DNA from: Cryptomeria japonica
Lineage: Eukaryota > Streptophyta > Pinopsida > Cupressales > Cupressaceae
Direction of reading: 5' to 3'
NCBI RefSeq assembly: GCF_030272615.1
Contig: NC_081407.1
Coordinates: 151,545,048-151,609,047, forward strand
Length of the DNA stretch: 64,000 bases
Positions 1 through 12,096 of this stretch are shown here, one piece after another; position 1 is the stretch's first letter, and every line of letters starts with the position of its first letter. Made by a program: the position numbers and the translations under genes. The notes under the pieces are model-generated. The model was given only the letters and a program-made list of their open reading frames with translations, did not search any database and was not told the origin of the DNA.

Positions 1-2859
1 ACCGACATAAATGTAGACCTCACAACAGACCATGCAATGCTATCACTAATGGATGGTTTTTCAGGCTATAATAAAATAAAGATAGCCCCAGAGGATCAAG
101 ATAGAACAACGTTTACCTGTCCATGGGGAACATACTATTTGAATGTCATGCCTTTTGGCTTAAAGAATGCAGGAGCAACTTATCAACGAGCAATGACACG
201 AATCTTTCATGACATGATGCATACCTTCATGGAAGACTATGTAGATGATTTACTAGCTAAATCATTCACCAGAGCATAACATCTAAGCATCTTAGAAAAG
301 ATTTTTGATAGATTGGAAAAATTCCAAGTTAGGATCAACCCTAAGAAGTGTGTCTTCGGGGTTACATCAGGCAAATTAATAGGCTAGATAGTTTCAACTA
401 AAGGTATTGAAGTGGATCTAGCAAAGGTACAAGCCATTATGGAGATGCCACCACCCAAGAACATCAACCAACTTAGATCTCTACAAGGATGACTCCAATC
501 AATCAAGCGATTCATCGCTCAACTAGCAGATAAAAGCCTCCCATTCAATCATTTGCTACATAAAAATGTACCATTCAGATGAGAAGCCAAATGTGCAGAA
601 TCCTTCTATCAAATCAAGCAATATCTAATGAACCCACCAGCTCTAGTACCACCAATAGCAGGAAAGCCACTCATTCTCTACATTTCAACAATAGACATCT
701 CACTAGGGGCATTGTTAGCACAAGAAGATCGACAGGGAAAAGAGCAAGCTATCTATTATATCAGCAGAACATTGAACAGATATGAACTCAACTATACATT
801 CATTGAGAAATCTTGTCTAACAGTGGTATTTGCCTCTCAAAAATTCAGAAACTACATGCTAGCTCACACAATTAAGCTGGTTACAAAAATTGATCCTCTC
901 AAATATTTACTCAATAAAGCAGCTCTTATAGGTAGATTGGCTAAGTGGGTCATGATCCTCAGTGAATTTGATATCCACTACACAGAACAATGAGCTATCA
1001 AAGGACAAGCAATTGTAGATCAACTGGAAGAAGCACCACTACCTAGAAAACAAACTATGGAGATCGAATTTCTAGACAGAGACATTCTTGCTATCTCCAC
1101 CAAACAATGAACCTTATATTTTGATGGATCCTACACACAACATGGCTTAGGTGCTAGCATTCTGTTCATCACTCCTGAAGGACACACTATACCAAGATCA
1201 TATAGGCTTATGTTTCCATGCACCAACAACATTGCTGAATATGAGGCATTGGTTATAGGCATCAAAATGGCCGTAGAATGGAGGATCACTGAATTAAAAG
1301 TCCACGGAGATTCACAACTAGTCATCAATCAAATCAACAATGACTATCAGACAAAGGATGACAAACTGCTACCCTACAAGCGAATGGTGGATGATTTCAA
1401 GCAATATTTTGTACACATCACCTTTGAGCAAATACCAAGGTTGGATAATAGAGCAGCTGATGCCATGGCTACTATCGCTTCACTACTACAAATTCCAGAG
1501 CAACATAATCATTACGAGTTTCTGGTAGAGCAACTATTCTCCCCTGCCTCTGACCATTCAGAATCCCATGTTATCTATGCCTTGACTGGTTCTGAATCTC
1601 CATTATATGGACCCATCTATGACTATCTTAAAAACAATATCCTACCCATTGACCTATCCCGAAACCAAAAGCACAACTTTATCTGGAAAGCCACCCGTTA
1701 TACTCTTACTGCTGATACTTTGTACTGTCAAGGTCTAGATGGTACTCTTCTTCGTTGTCTTGATCATAATGAATTAGACTCCTCTTTACACAAGCTTCAT
1801 GAAGGTATCTATGGCACACATTCAAGTGGTACTACTCTTGCTAAAAAGCTTCTAAGAATGGGATATTACTGGCCAACAATGGAAAATGACTCTTATCACT
1901 TTGCAAAGAAGTGTCCTAAATGCCAAATCCATGGCAATCTTATACATGCACCAACACAAGAACTGTAGCCATTCACAACATCCTAGCCCTTCTGTCAGTG
2001 GGGACTAGACTTGGTCAGCAAAATTCATCCTTCATCTTCAAATGGACACAAGTTCATTATAACTACAACGGAATACTTTACCAAATGGATAGAAGCAGTC
2101 CCCATGACCATAGTGACTGGGAAACAAATTGCTTATTTTATCCTTAATTATCTGATCTGTAGATATGGCATTCCAAGATCCATCATCACAGATAATGGAC
2201 GACCTTTCAAAAACTAAGATGTATGAGAACTATGTGAAAAATTCAAAATCCAACATCATTTTTCTACACCTTACTACCCATAGGGGAATGGTCAGGCGGA
2301 AGCATCCAACAAAACAATATTGAAAATCCTAAAGAAAACAGTGAATGATGTAGGAAAAGATTGGCATATAAAACTCAATCCAACACTTTGGGCCTACAGA
2401 ACTAGCATCCGCACACCTATAGGAGCTACACCCTATTCATTGGTATATGGATCAGAAGCAATTTTACCCTTGGAGGTAGAAATTCCATCTCTCAGTGTCT
2501 CTTTGAAAGGCTTAATCCCAGATGAAGAGTATCGAGTTAACCGACTGCAAGAGCTCGAGCTTCTAGATGAAAGATGTCAATGTGCCTACACTCATCTCAA
2601 AGCATATCAACAACGTATGTGTAGGAGCTACAACCACAAGGTCATTCCCAGAATTTTTAAAATTGGTGACCTAGTACTCAAAGAAAATCCTAGGAATCAA
2701 CAGGATCGGGAAAAGAAAGAGAAATTTGAACCTAATTGGTTAGGTCCCTATGTCATCATCTCAGCTTATGGATCAGGCGCCTATCAACTAACAACTTTAG
2801 AAGGAGATGTGCTCGATGAACCAACTAGCAACATTCACCTGAAGAAATACTACACTTGA
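1..2859 (+). pseudogene. pol: Ty3/gypsy Tat-type pol, 3' part: RT, RNase H, second (archaeal-type) RNase H, integrase
   Basis: One reading frame runs from base 1 to the stop at 2857-2859 without frameshift but with about a dozen nonsense codons (for example 277, 490, 580, 991, 1108, 1966). The window opens inside the reverse transcriptase palm. The catalytic YVDD is at 238-249, and a gypsy RNase H follows at about 620-990. A second RNase H at about 1110-1500 has FDGS, then NNIAEYEAL, HGDSQLV and DNRAADA, the acidic residues typical of the extra aRNH domain of Tat elements. The integrase has an H-H-C-C zinc-binding region (about 1780-1935), a core with TDNG (about 2195) and GNGQAEASNK (about 2286), and a C-terminal domain ending near KKYYT. 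Upstream gag, protease and the 5' LTR lie outside the window. The nonsense codons sit mostly where Gln, Arg or Trp is expected. It is a dead copy. Confidence 0.93.
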
Positions 2860-4299
2860 GTAATCTAATGCATGGAAAAGTCAAAAAAATAAAAAAAATA
2901 AAAAAAAAGGTAAGTAAAAAGGCACAATAAAAGCAATTGGTGAAAACCTGGCAACAGGCGCTATTGTGAGAGGACAAATCCTCTATCTATATCCATACCA
3001 TTATCTCCACAGTAAAGCACTATCGGCCATCGCCCGACATTTTTATCACAATATCCATCCAGGCCATACTTAGCGTAGTCACTATCCTAGTTTATCTATA
3101 TATCCTTTCACCGCATCTCACCATGGTTTGGTAATCACTGTACATATCCAAATTAAGCAGTACACTTGACTCGAGGCAATAATCAAAACTTGTCGCAAAC
3201 TCAAAACTTCATATCCAGCAAAACAACACTTGTACAATCGCAAAGCAAAACATTGATCGCTTAACAGGATTCACAAAATATGATGGATGATTTTCTGAAA
3301 TATCAAATGATTGCATCTTGCATTAAGTTTTGACTATTTTTGCACTTTAACTTTTTGAATTGTTGGATCCTCTAAATTTTCTCAACAATGCTTCAAAGAT
3401 AGAGAACGTCGTGGGGACTCCAATATTTTCTTAGTTTTTTGTCTGTGAGGCGATCATCTGTACTGTGCTGATACTTGTCTCGAGACGTGATTCACAACAT
3501 ATCTCTGAAGACATGATTCCACATCATGCATACAAATGATTTAATCTTGTCTGTTTTTACACAATCCGCACTCAGGTCGTCCTGGTTCAATTATACCTTG
3601 ACGCTTGTGCTATCTTGCAAAATCAAAAAATCATGTAAATTTTTCTTAGGTCATTATGGTTCAAATATACCATTATGCTTGTATAAATTTTCAACATATC
3701 CCAAAGTTAATCAATTCTCAATGATGATACATACAAAGAAAGCAAACAAAATGTGGCTATACAGGGATGAGGAATGCAAATGAGGATGCTCAAAATCAAT
3801 TAGTTGCATATCATTATCATACATCTCATTTTCAAGATACATCTCACAACATATCATTTTCAAGATACATCTCACAACATATCATTATCTTACATCTCAT
3901 TTTCAAGATACATCTCACAACATCCTGCATTATCACATCATATACATCATATTCACATCACATACTTCTATCTAAGCATTGCATCATCATAAGATAAAAA
4001 ATAGCATGTAGAAAATATAATCCATAACACATCACATGAGGATCAAAGAAAATGGTGTCATATATATATATATATCTCAAAAAATGATCAATGTACAAAC
4101 TGTCATGTCTTTGCCAATACAACCAAATGATCAAAATACAATAGAGACAACATCTCTTAGGTATGACTATCTCCTGAAGGTGACGGTCTCGCGGTAGATT
4201 TCCCAACACCTGGATCTCCAGGTGGATCCTATCTAGGAGTCCCTGTCACGCCTTTGCTCTCCATTCTCGATCCAGTCTCTCGAGATCGACTAGATCTCG
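2860..4299 (+). other. non-coding stretch downstream of the Tat pol
   Basis: The pol stop is followed by an A-rich run (about 2880-2930) and then a GGTGAAAACCTGGCAACAGG-like block at about 2939, a kind of sequence often seen just after pol in Tat elements. No coding frame with recognisable content was seen. Short ORFs at 3526-3997 are compositional. No LTR boundary could be fixed. A short TA run lies at about 4060-4076. Confidence 0.5.
3806..3925. repeat. short tandem repeat, units of about 26-52 bp
   Basis: The phrase ATCTCATTTTCAAGATACAT, followed by CTCACAACATATCATT, recurs three to four times with small deletions. It lies in the AT-rich region after the Tat pol. The reading frames crossing it simply repeat the unit and are not genes. 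Confidence 0.8.
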
Positions 4300-6496
4300 A
4301 CTGTGTAAAACTCTGCACTCAGCGCTCCCTGGGCATCGTATCCTCATAATGTATCATGTAGTACTCCACCTCCTTGGCTCTCAAAGCTAGCTCTCTCAAG
4401 GTGTCTCTCATCAGACCACGTGCTGTAGCTCTCTGCAAACTCACTGCGAGCTCCTTTGCTTGACCCCACCGCTCTATCTTAGTATCACGCTCTATGGTCA
4501 GCTGAGTAATTTGACGCTGATGTGCTAGCAACTGTGTCTGCAAGTGCTACACTGACAACTACATTGATCTAATATGCAAATCCTCCACATGTGTCAAAAT
4601 CCGCATCTATAAGGGTACCTGTGAAGGCCAAATGCTCATATTCCTGAAATGCTTCCTCTCTCAACAGTAAAATCTGGCTTCTGACATTAGGTGTAGTCAA
4701 CAAATTTTTCTAGTCATAGTACATATGTCATGGGTTTTTTGCTTTAGCTCTGAGTGGCAGTGGGCAATCAAACTCCAAATTCCTGTATGTTCTAGCTTGT
4801 GTTCCCATACTGATTTCATTTTGTATCCATGACATCAATGCTTTTAACTGAATGTCACCAATATACAGTAAGGGATTCCATTCATTGTCAGAAGAGACAA
4901 CATATTTATGCAAATAAAATTCATAGAACAAATTCTTAACGACTGTAGGAGAGTTTTGATAAACATTATATAATTCCTATGGAGTATCTAAAGAAGGACT
5001 AAGATCCCTAACAATGTGATTTAGCTTGAAACATAAATATTGTTCCTTCAAATATAAAGCATAAACTCTCGATGGAGCCCTGCACTGCATCAACTTAGGA
5101 ACCATGTTTGCAACGGTGTCTACTTTGGTTTGCAATTCAACAATTTGATTGTCCCTCTTTTCAATCTCTTTCTATTGCTTATCAATTATTCCTTATAGCC
5201 TAGCCCTTTCTATCTCCCACTGTCTATAAAATGTAAGTGCAATGGATAAACTAGTGAGACATGAAAGGAGCTTGTGAGTTGTTACCCGAGGGCTTGAGAT
5301 CTCATTATCGGTTCTTTAAACTTCTTTGTGACATGTGCCAAATTTTACTGTCTTTTGGTTCCATGTCTTTCCTATGGTTGAACCTCTGTCTGACTTTTGT
5401 GCCCTAATTCTGACATTTCCACATAAATGACTTCACTCACATCTCCTGTTGCTTGAGTTCTTCGTTTACCCCATCGACTCCTTCTTAATTGCATTTCCTG
5501 AATGGTTGCAGGAGGCATTGCTACAAGAGGTGTTGCTACAGGAAAATTTCCCTTTACCTTGCATTTTTTAGTTGCAGGAGAAACCTGCGCTGCTTGAGGC
5601 CATTCTATGGTCTCTTCCTCTGCATCACCTTTTTCTTTTTCTTTTCATTCCCTTATAGAATATGTTGTTCCACTTTGAGATTGAGTGGAGGGCTGCTCAA
5701 TATTTGGTTTAATTACCATTTCTTTTGCAACAGGCAAGGCTTCTTGGGCAATAGGAGGTTTGTTTGCTACAAAAACCCTAGGAGATGAGGGTTCTTCGAT
5801 ATCTTCCCCTTGAGATGCAATTTCATTTGCAGCAGGAACATTTTCCTCCCCAAATTGCAGGATATCCTTGAACCATCCCCATGACATCTATGAGACATCA
5901 CTAAGAGATCGTTCTACTAACAATTTGATCAAGCCATGATGACTAACATAACGATTACTACCCCTCTGTGTTTCCTTTGCACTTGTGGAGATAAGATGAT
6001 ACAAGAAATTCAGAACATTCATCCTTCGGCCATGTCGTAGATGACTCAATAATTTAAAATGAACCGAATGCAAATTGGAGTACCTACCATCACATGTAAT
6101 ATATTTCATCACATTAAATGCAACCTAGGGCCATTCTGCTAGAAGAGATGTCCGTTTGGTTCCTTGCTTGTCCACACTCAGAGGTCCGTCAGCTGGGTGA
6201 GTAAACTCTGCCCTAGCACTTCTTGCATCTTTCGCCTCAGGAAATAGGTCTCCCTCCTGCGGCAACCCAGTGACTTTGGGTATTCGCTGCTCTGTGGAAA
6301 TGACCCTTAACCCTTTGACATAGGCCTCTCCTTCACTATATGTGCACATGAATTCATGAGCAATTTGCTCATTAAAATCCATCAATTTTAAAATATAGCC
6401 AATCCACCCATAGGTCTGGAATTAATGTTCACACTGGTTGTCCTGCAGCAAAGCGTTATGAACTATAGGCTCACGATGGATAGGGGCTCCACCCAT
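4300..6496 (-). pseudogene. antisense additional ORF (aORF) of the Tat element, PMD-like N-terminus
   Basis: Minus-strand coding region converging on the Tat pol. An ATG at 6494-6496 is in frame with the 6385-5645 and 4543-4319 segments; the part around 4931-4728 is in another frame, so at least two indels occurred. Visible content, in order: an N-terminal block with YSEGEAYVKG and VTGLPQEGD (about residue 75-85); a Lys/Arg-rich block with GRYSNLHSVHFKLL; a low-complexity Glu/Pro/Ser/Gln middle (about 5887-5645); and a C-terminal coiled coil (QTQLLAHQRQITQL, about 4540). Nonsense codons are scattered throughout. Antisense ORFs between pol and the 3' LTR are known in Tat elements such as Grande (gene 23). 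Assigning this one to the 1-2859 element is inference from the convergent layout. The xTGLPxxGx signature resembles plant mobile domain proteins, but biochemical function is unknown. Confidence 0.6.
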
Positions 6497-7030
6497 GGCT
6501 AACTTGGCTTTCAAAAACAATTACTACAGCAAAATGAAAGACTGAAATATTCTGCAAATTGAAAATTCATGCTCTGAAATCCTTTACTTCTTTTTTAGTA
6601 CCTTTCATCGACTATGGCGGCATGATGAACTACTCACTCGTGCCACATGATTTCTAATTCAAAAATGATATTAGGAAAATTAAAACACATTATTGACAAG
6701 GACACATAATTACACAACCTATAAATCAGACCATAAAACACCTCCCCTCCCCCAAATTAAGATGAAATGTGTCCACACATGTGAAAAAGTACAGAGGAAA
6801 GGGATGTGGATTATGAGAATCATAATAGGTAATAATCATAATGAAAGAATAAATGCATAATTAAAAGAAAAATAAATAATACACATACCCACAGTTGTAC
6901 TAATTAATGCTGCAATTAAATGATTAGTTATTCACAATATGATATTGTTATGCCCTACATACCTAACCCCAATAATTTCCTTATCTTGATAATATGGGTC
7001 CCTCTTTTTTGCTTTCTGTAGCTTTTTTTT
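6497..7030. other. non-coding spacer between the two convergent-element tails
   Basis: AT-rich DNA without a supportable gene. Two purine-rich tracts of opposite polarity lie close together: CCTCCCCTCCCCC at about 6743-6755 (purine on the minus strand) followed by CA-ended sequence, and ACAGAGGAAAGGGA at about 6792-6805 (plus) followed by TG. Either could be a polypurine tract beside an LTR, but no matching second LTR was found, so no boundary is called. Confidence 0.35.
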
Positions 7031-7043
7031 TTTAGTTTATGCT

Positions 7044-8326
7044 TGGACACCCCAGAACCTTAGAGTCCCTAGGAGTCCTTTGTTTGTTTTTTGAAATCCT
7101 ACTCCGAAACCCCGAAGTCTCAAAGTAGGCATTTGTCTTGGTTGTGCTTTTACCTCGGAACCCCGGAGTTCCGAGGTAGGCTTTTGTTTTCTATGTTTGT
7201 CACGACCTCGGAACCCCAGATGCCCAGAGTCCTGATGTTGTGCCTTATCTCTTTTTTTGTTAAAGCCTCAAACTTCGGAGTCCCAAAATCTTGAGTTCTT
7301 CATGTTTTGTTGTTAGTCACTTCAGAACCCCGGAACCCCAGAGTCCCGAAGTTCTGTTGTCTTGAGAACCTCGAAACCCCAGAGTCCTGAGGTTGTTTTG
7401 CTTGTTTTTCTTTTTACACCTTGGAACCCGGAACCCCGAAGTCCCGAGGTCTATTTGTTTTTAGCTTTCACCTCGGAAGTCTGGAACCCCGGACTCCCGA
7501 GGTCTTGTTTAAAGCAACCATATGGATGAAGTTTCGGGGGGTATAAATAGGAGGAATGAACTTTTTTAAGTTCATTTGTGCACTCAAGTTTTTCAAACCA
7601 TCCAGTTGTGACCTCCCAACTTCGCACCTCCATGTTGCTAGGTTTTCACATGTTTTCTCCCGCTAGGTTGGTAGATTTTTTCTCCTTCCTTGTGTTTTTG
7701 TGTTTAGATCTTTTAGTTTTTTTTAGCTTAGATTTTCCTTTTTGCTTTCCTCATTTTGCGTGTCTTGTTCTTTTTGTGTTCCCTAGATTTTCCCAACCTC
7801 AGAAGCTTGGACACCCAGAGTTCCAGGCTTGGTAGTTCTCATTAACCCTAGAACCTCGGACCCCCAGAGTTTTGGGATTGGTTGTGCTTTTAGCCCAGAA
7901 CCTCGGATCCTCAGAGTTCCGGGCTTGGTTGTGCTTTTACCCCAAAACCCTAGATCCCCAGAGTTCTGGATCATCTCAAAAACCTATGAGTGAATTATCC
8001 AGAACCTCAGAACCCTGGAACCTTGGAGTCTCGAAGTTCTTTCCTATTTGGCCACTGTTTAGTTTAGAAACATCTTTTTGGAACTCAATTGAACTACCTC
8101 GGGACTTTGGAACCCTGAATTCCCGAAGTCAGATTTTCTTGTCCATCCTGAAACCCCGGAGTTCTGACTCCCATTTATTTTATCTGCCTAGAACCCTGAA
8201 ACCCCAGAGTGCCGGACTTAGTTTTTAAGCCTATGCTAACCTCAGAACCTTGGAACCCCAGAGTTCCGAAGTCAGTTGTTTTAAAAGGAAGTTATCCACC
8301 CCGAAACCTCGGAGTCCCGAGACGGA
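7044..8326. repeat. array of about 19 GC-rich imperfect hairpins, interrupted by a promoter/leader
   Basis: Units of about 25-35 bp built on CCTCGGAACCCCGGAGT-like sequence and its own complement recur every 40-60 bp at 7044-7503 and again at 7796-8325. Each is a self-complementary element. The best, 7151-7178, is an 11-bp perfect stem (TACCTCGGAAC) with a 6-nt CCCGGA loop. The one at 7470-7503 has an outer ACCTCGG stem and an inner AGTCTGG/CCGGACT stem. Many units show CG to TG/CA changes. The gap 7504-7795 holds a TATA box. The ORFs drawn through the array are compositional and are not called as genes. Confidence 0.85.
7542..7549 (+). promoter_or_regulatory. TATA box, plus strand
   Basis: TATAAATA within GGGGGGTATAAATAGGAGG, about 850 bp upstream of the plus-strand ORF at 8398 and in the gap between the two halves of the hairpin array. 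The layout is that of an LTR U3/R boundary or of a dedicated promoter for the 8398 ORF. A pyrimidine tract ending in AG (TTCTTTCTTGTAG, 8371-8383) just before the ORF could be a splice acceptor for a leader intron. Confidence 0.55.
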
Positions 8327-8397
8327 TGCTTTCATTGATATTTTAAAGAATGCAATGGACTGATTTATGATTCTTTCTTGTAGATTATAGCATTAAG

Positions 8398-11300
8398 ATG
8401 GACCCACCCTCCAACAAGAGAGGCAATGAGTTGGACAAAATTCCTGTAACCATGAAATATCAATATCAAGGACAAGTCTATGTTTCAAAGTTGGAGAACC
8501 AAATCAAATGGGTGACAGATACATAGGTGGGGCATATCGAGTTGGAAGATATCAAAACACAATTGGACAAACCAAGGCTAGAGGCCCCACTAAGGAGAAC
8601 TAAGAGATCAGGTCTAGTGAAAGCAACCATTACCCTGGAATCAGTCTAGGCCCCTGAATTCATTATGACTATTGCACAATTCTATAATGCAGACACTAGA
8701 AAGTGCACAAATGATTAGGGTAGAATTGTGATTGATTTATCAACGGAAATGCTGAGATTTGTGTTTGGAATCCCTATGAGGGATGAAGTACTCCTAACTA
8801 TAGAGGAAGAAGCCACTAGAGTATGGAACAAGAATATTGCTTCAAACAAAAGGCATATGAATGAGAATTGGTTGCAAGAGGAAAGGAAGACAGGGCTAAA
8901 GGCCACATACATTTTGAGGGTAGATTTCAAGGAGCCTCAATGAGACTTAATCATCATGATGAGAAAAGCCTTCGACAAGCTAGATTGTTGGCACTTCCAT
9001 CCTTGGATGTTCCATTTTATGACAACTATACTAATAGGGAAACAATACTTTGACTAGGCCCAAATTCTTTCTGACAACATATATAAGTAGATGAAGGAGG
9101 TGCATCAAACGAAGAGATTCTTCTTTACCTCCTATGTTATTTGGGTGGTTGCCTGAGCAAGTAAATTCCCAGGATTGCAAATAGAGGGCCAACTAGGCGA
9201 TGAGGAAGGGAAAAAGAAGGTGTGGGAGTATTACTCACAACTTCCTCTAAACAATGCAAAGGCACATTTAAAAAAAATAAATGATGCCTTCCTTTTTCCT
9301 GTCATCATCAAACTCACATGTGATACAAGTTATAGGATAAGCTCAGAAGCAATGGAAATCATCAAGGAATGGGCATGTTGGTTCATTCAGAACCAACACT
9401 CTACATATATCAGGGTTAGTGGATTCATAGGGAACCCTATGTTGTTGCCGTGATACTGCAATGATCACATTATATTGTTAGAATATGTCAGGCAGATGCT
9501 CGGGCTTCAATCCCTTTTGTCTTCAAAACACAAGGCGGGTATAGATTTTTCAATTTCTATTGGTTATTTCTCTTGTTCAAAGATTTAGGTAGCGAAGACA
9601 ACAGGGCAAGAACTTCATGATTTAAATCTTAAAGAATTCAATTATACAAGGGAGTACTATGATCCCTACAACAAGCTAAAGTAGATCATGCCAAAAGCAT
9701 ATGAGGGGCATAAGTCTAGATTGGAGGATTTTTGAGAAAACCTCCAAGATAGTTTTGAAGTTAGAGAAAATAATTATTATAGGCTGTTAGTACCTCAAAT
9801 AAGAAATTTTGAAATAGAGACCAATCTCCCCAAAGAACTAAGGGATGATGGTGAACTATTAGACTATGTATATAAGGAGCAAGAAATTGACAAGAAGCCT
9901 CTCTCTCCAATAAGGTGGTCGATAGAGGAGGATATAGATATAGATAGAATAACTCAAATTGTCATAGATAGAACTAGGCAGTGGCTCAGTTTGAGGGTTA
10001 GGCCAAGCGCTTTGAAAGGGAAGAAAAAGGAATCGACTTTAGGTGTTCCTCAGTTAAGGGGTTATAAGGAGTCTATCCATAAGACAAGATCTAGCTCTCA
10101 AAAGAACACATCAATTGACCCAGATGAAACTGCCGAACCCGAAGAGAGTACCGAGGAATTATCAAATAAGGTCAAAGAACAAATGAGGAGGTTTGAACTT
10201 TTGAAAAAGGCTGTAGATTTTGGAGTATGAGAAGGGCTGGGAGTTGTGCCACTGGCAGAGGTTCATCTTGTGAGGACGAAAATTAGACAAACACCAGGAG
10301 AGGGAACTTAGGAGGAAGATGATCAAGGGAAAGTAGATGAAAGTGCACAACCTCCTCCTCCTGATACGATTGGTGCATCCACTCAGCCTCTGTCTACCGC
10401 CACAACACAAGCTCCAATTTTAACCTCAGCTGCTACCGCCCCTATGCCACCACTAACTAATATTTCTGATACAAAAATAATGCCTCCCATGACACAGGTG
10501 TTAAGACCTACCATAGAAACAGTAAGTGTCCATAACATCAAATTAGATTCTGACCAAGAGGATGAGCCACCTATGGAACAATAGCCACTTGGAGGAGAGA
10601 AGGAACGAAATGACGCTGAAGATTCATAGGACGAAATGTTGGTCTTGACTCCTCAAGACCAAGAAGATTTACTGAAATAAATAGCTGATAAGAAAGATAT
10701 GGATGAAATTGATAAAGATGGTAAGACGTTTGAAGAGGAAATCAATGATAAGTTAGGAGAGTTACATAAGCAAAAACATTTGAATGTTGATACTACTCTC
10801 CAAGCTAGCCTAGTCCACCAAATTGCTTCACCCCAGGACCCTAAGCATATAGAAGAAGAGGAGAAAGATGAAGTAGAAGAACAGTCAGTTGTGCACATAA
10901 TTACCGCTAACATCATACCCCACGAAGGTGAAAAAGATAAGGATGTGCCGCAATGGTTAGACTTCACCTTCGAGAAAAATAAAAGGAAAGTAGAGCTACC
11001 AAAAGTTAAATTACAATAGGCAATCACTAAAGAACCAAGGAAAACAAAGAAGGCCAAGACCATACATCATTTATCAAGAACAGGTTCCGGTGAGGTGATT
11101 GCAGATATAGCAGTTCCTACATAAGCAGAAGGTTAGATCTCTCCAAAGTACCAAGTATCACATGTTAAATTGGGTAAGCAAACTAAGTGGGGAGAATTAG
11201 ATACATTGGAATTGGCTACGAGCGTCATCAGGGGGCGAATGGAAAAATAATACACCTCCCATTCAAAGGTCAAGGCACAATTGGAAGAATACAAGCAGCT

Positions 11301-12096
11301 ATTGGTAGAGATGGGAAAGCATTTGGATACTTGTGTAAGTGATAATTTACCTTCAGCCTCGTCACTTCCAGAGGGAGAGATAAAAGCATTGGTTGAGGTA
11401 AGATAGGTGGCAGCCACTGCAAAGTCATGGACGCAAATAAATGCCTCTAAAATTAGATTATTTTTGCAGAATACCATGAAGGAATATAGGAAGGCCATAC
11501 AAGTTGGTGGGACGTTGGCTTCTTGTTCTTAGCAGTGGGAGTAGAAGCTCAACACTTTTGGCAAGCAGTTTCGGGTCTTGAATAAACTTTTGAGTCTTGG
11601 CAAAGAAGAGATAATAAGGGAGGACCTCTTGGGTGGAGATAGTTATGAGAATTTGCAATCTTACACATACATTTTGGAGTTGAAGATAGAAATCCTTCAA
11701 CAGTATGTGGGGGATATGATAGGTATTTGGTCTCCTCTCCTCAAAATAGTAGAAAAGTACGAGAATTTTGTAGGACAGTTATTAGGAGTTTTTGGGTTTG
11801 GAATAACCAATGCTGGAAGTATGGAGGAAGATCAGGTACTTCGCCAGTGGGATGCATATGAGGCACAATATTTTGCAGCTCCAACTCAGTTTAGTGTGTC
11901 ATTAATGGACAAATATACATATTTGATAACCCAGTGTCAACAGGCTACAAAGACAATAAAGGAGTTAGAAAGTGAAAGAAAGAATGCGGAGGAAATTTTG
12001 AAAAAGTATAAATTTAGAATCAAGCATGTTGTTGATCCTCCTGCTGAGGTGATTGCATGTATCATCAACAATTATAAAACCTATAAAAAGATGTAA
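8398..12096 (+). pseudogene. 1,232-codon ORF with PMD-like N-terminus and coiled-coil C-terminus, nonsense-riddled
   Basis: From the ATG at 8398 to the TAA at 12094-12096 a single frame holds throughout, with more than 20 internal nonsense codons and no frameshift. Order of content: a N-terminal region with VFGIP at residues 122-126; a charged middle; a low-complexity Pro/Thr/Ser/Glu segment (about 10090-10560); an acidic helical part (10690-11000); and C-terminal helices likely to form coiled coils (11570-12090). It has no RT, integrase or zinc knuckle. The architecture matches the minus-strand ORF at 4300-6496 and ORF2 of elements A and B. It converges on the minus-strand gypsy pol that ends at 13258, so it may be that element's antisense ORF; alternatively it is ORF1 of an otherwise lost plus-strand element. 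Function unknown. Confidence 0.6.

Noticed and set aside
4319-4543. Separate small coiled-coil gene
   Set aside because: It is in frame with the 6496-5645 part of the minus-strand ORF and fits as its C-terminus.
6740-6810. Two opposed polypurine tracts as LTR borders for the tail-to-tail elements
   Set aside because: No second LTR copy matching TGTTTTATGG or TGTGGATTATG was found, so the borders cannot be supported.
7091-8228. Open frames through the hairpin array
   Set aside because: Frames follow the repeated CCCCGGAGT-type unit; no domain, and frames on both strands are equally open.
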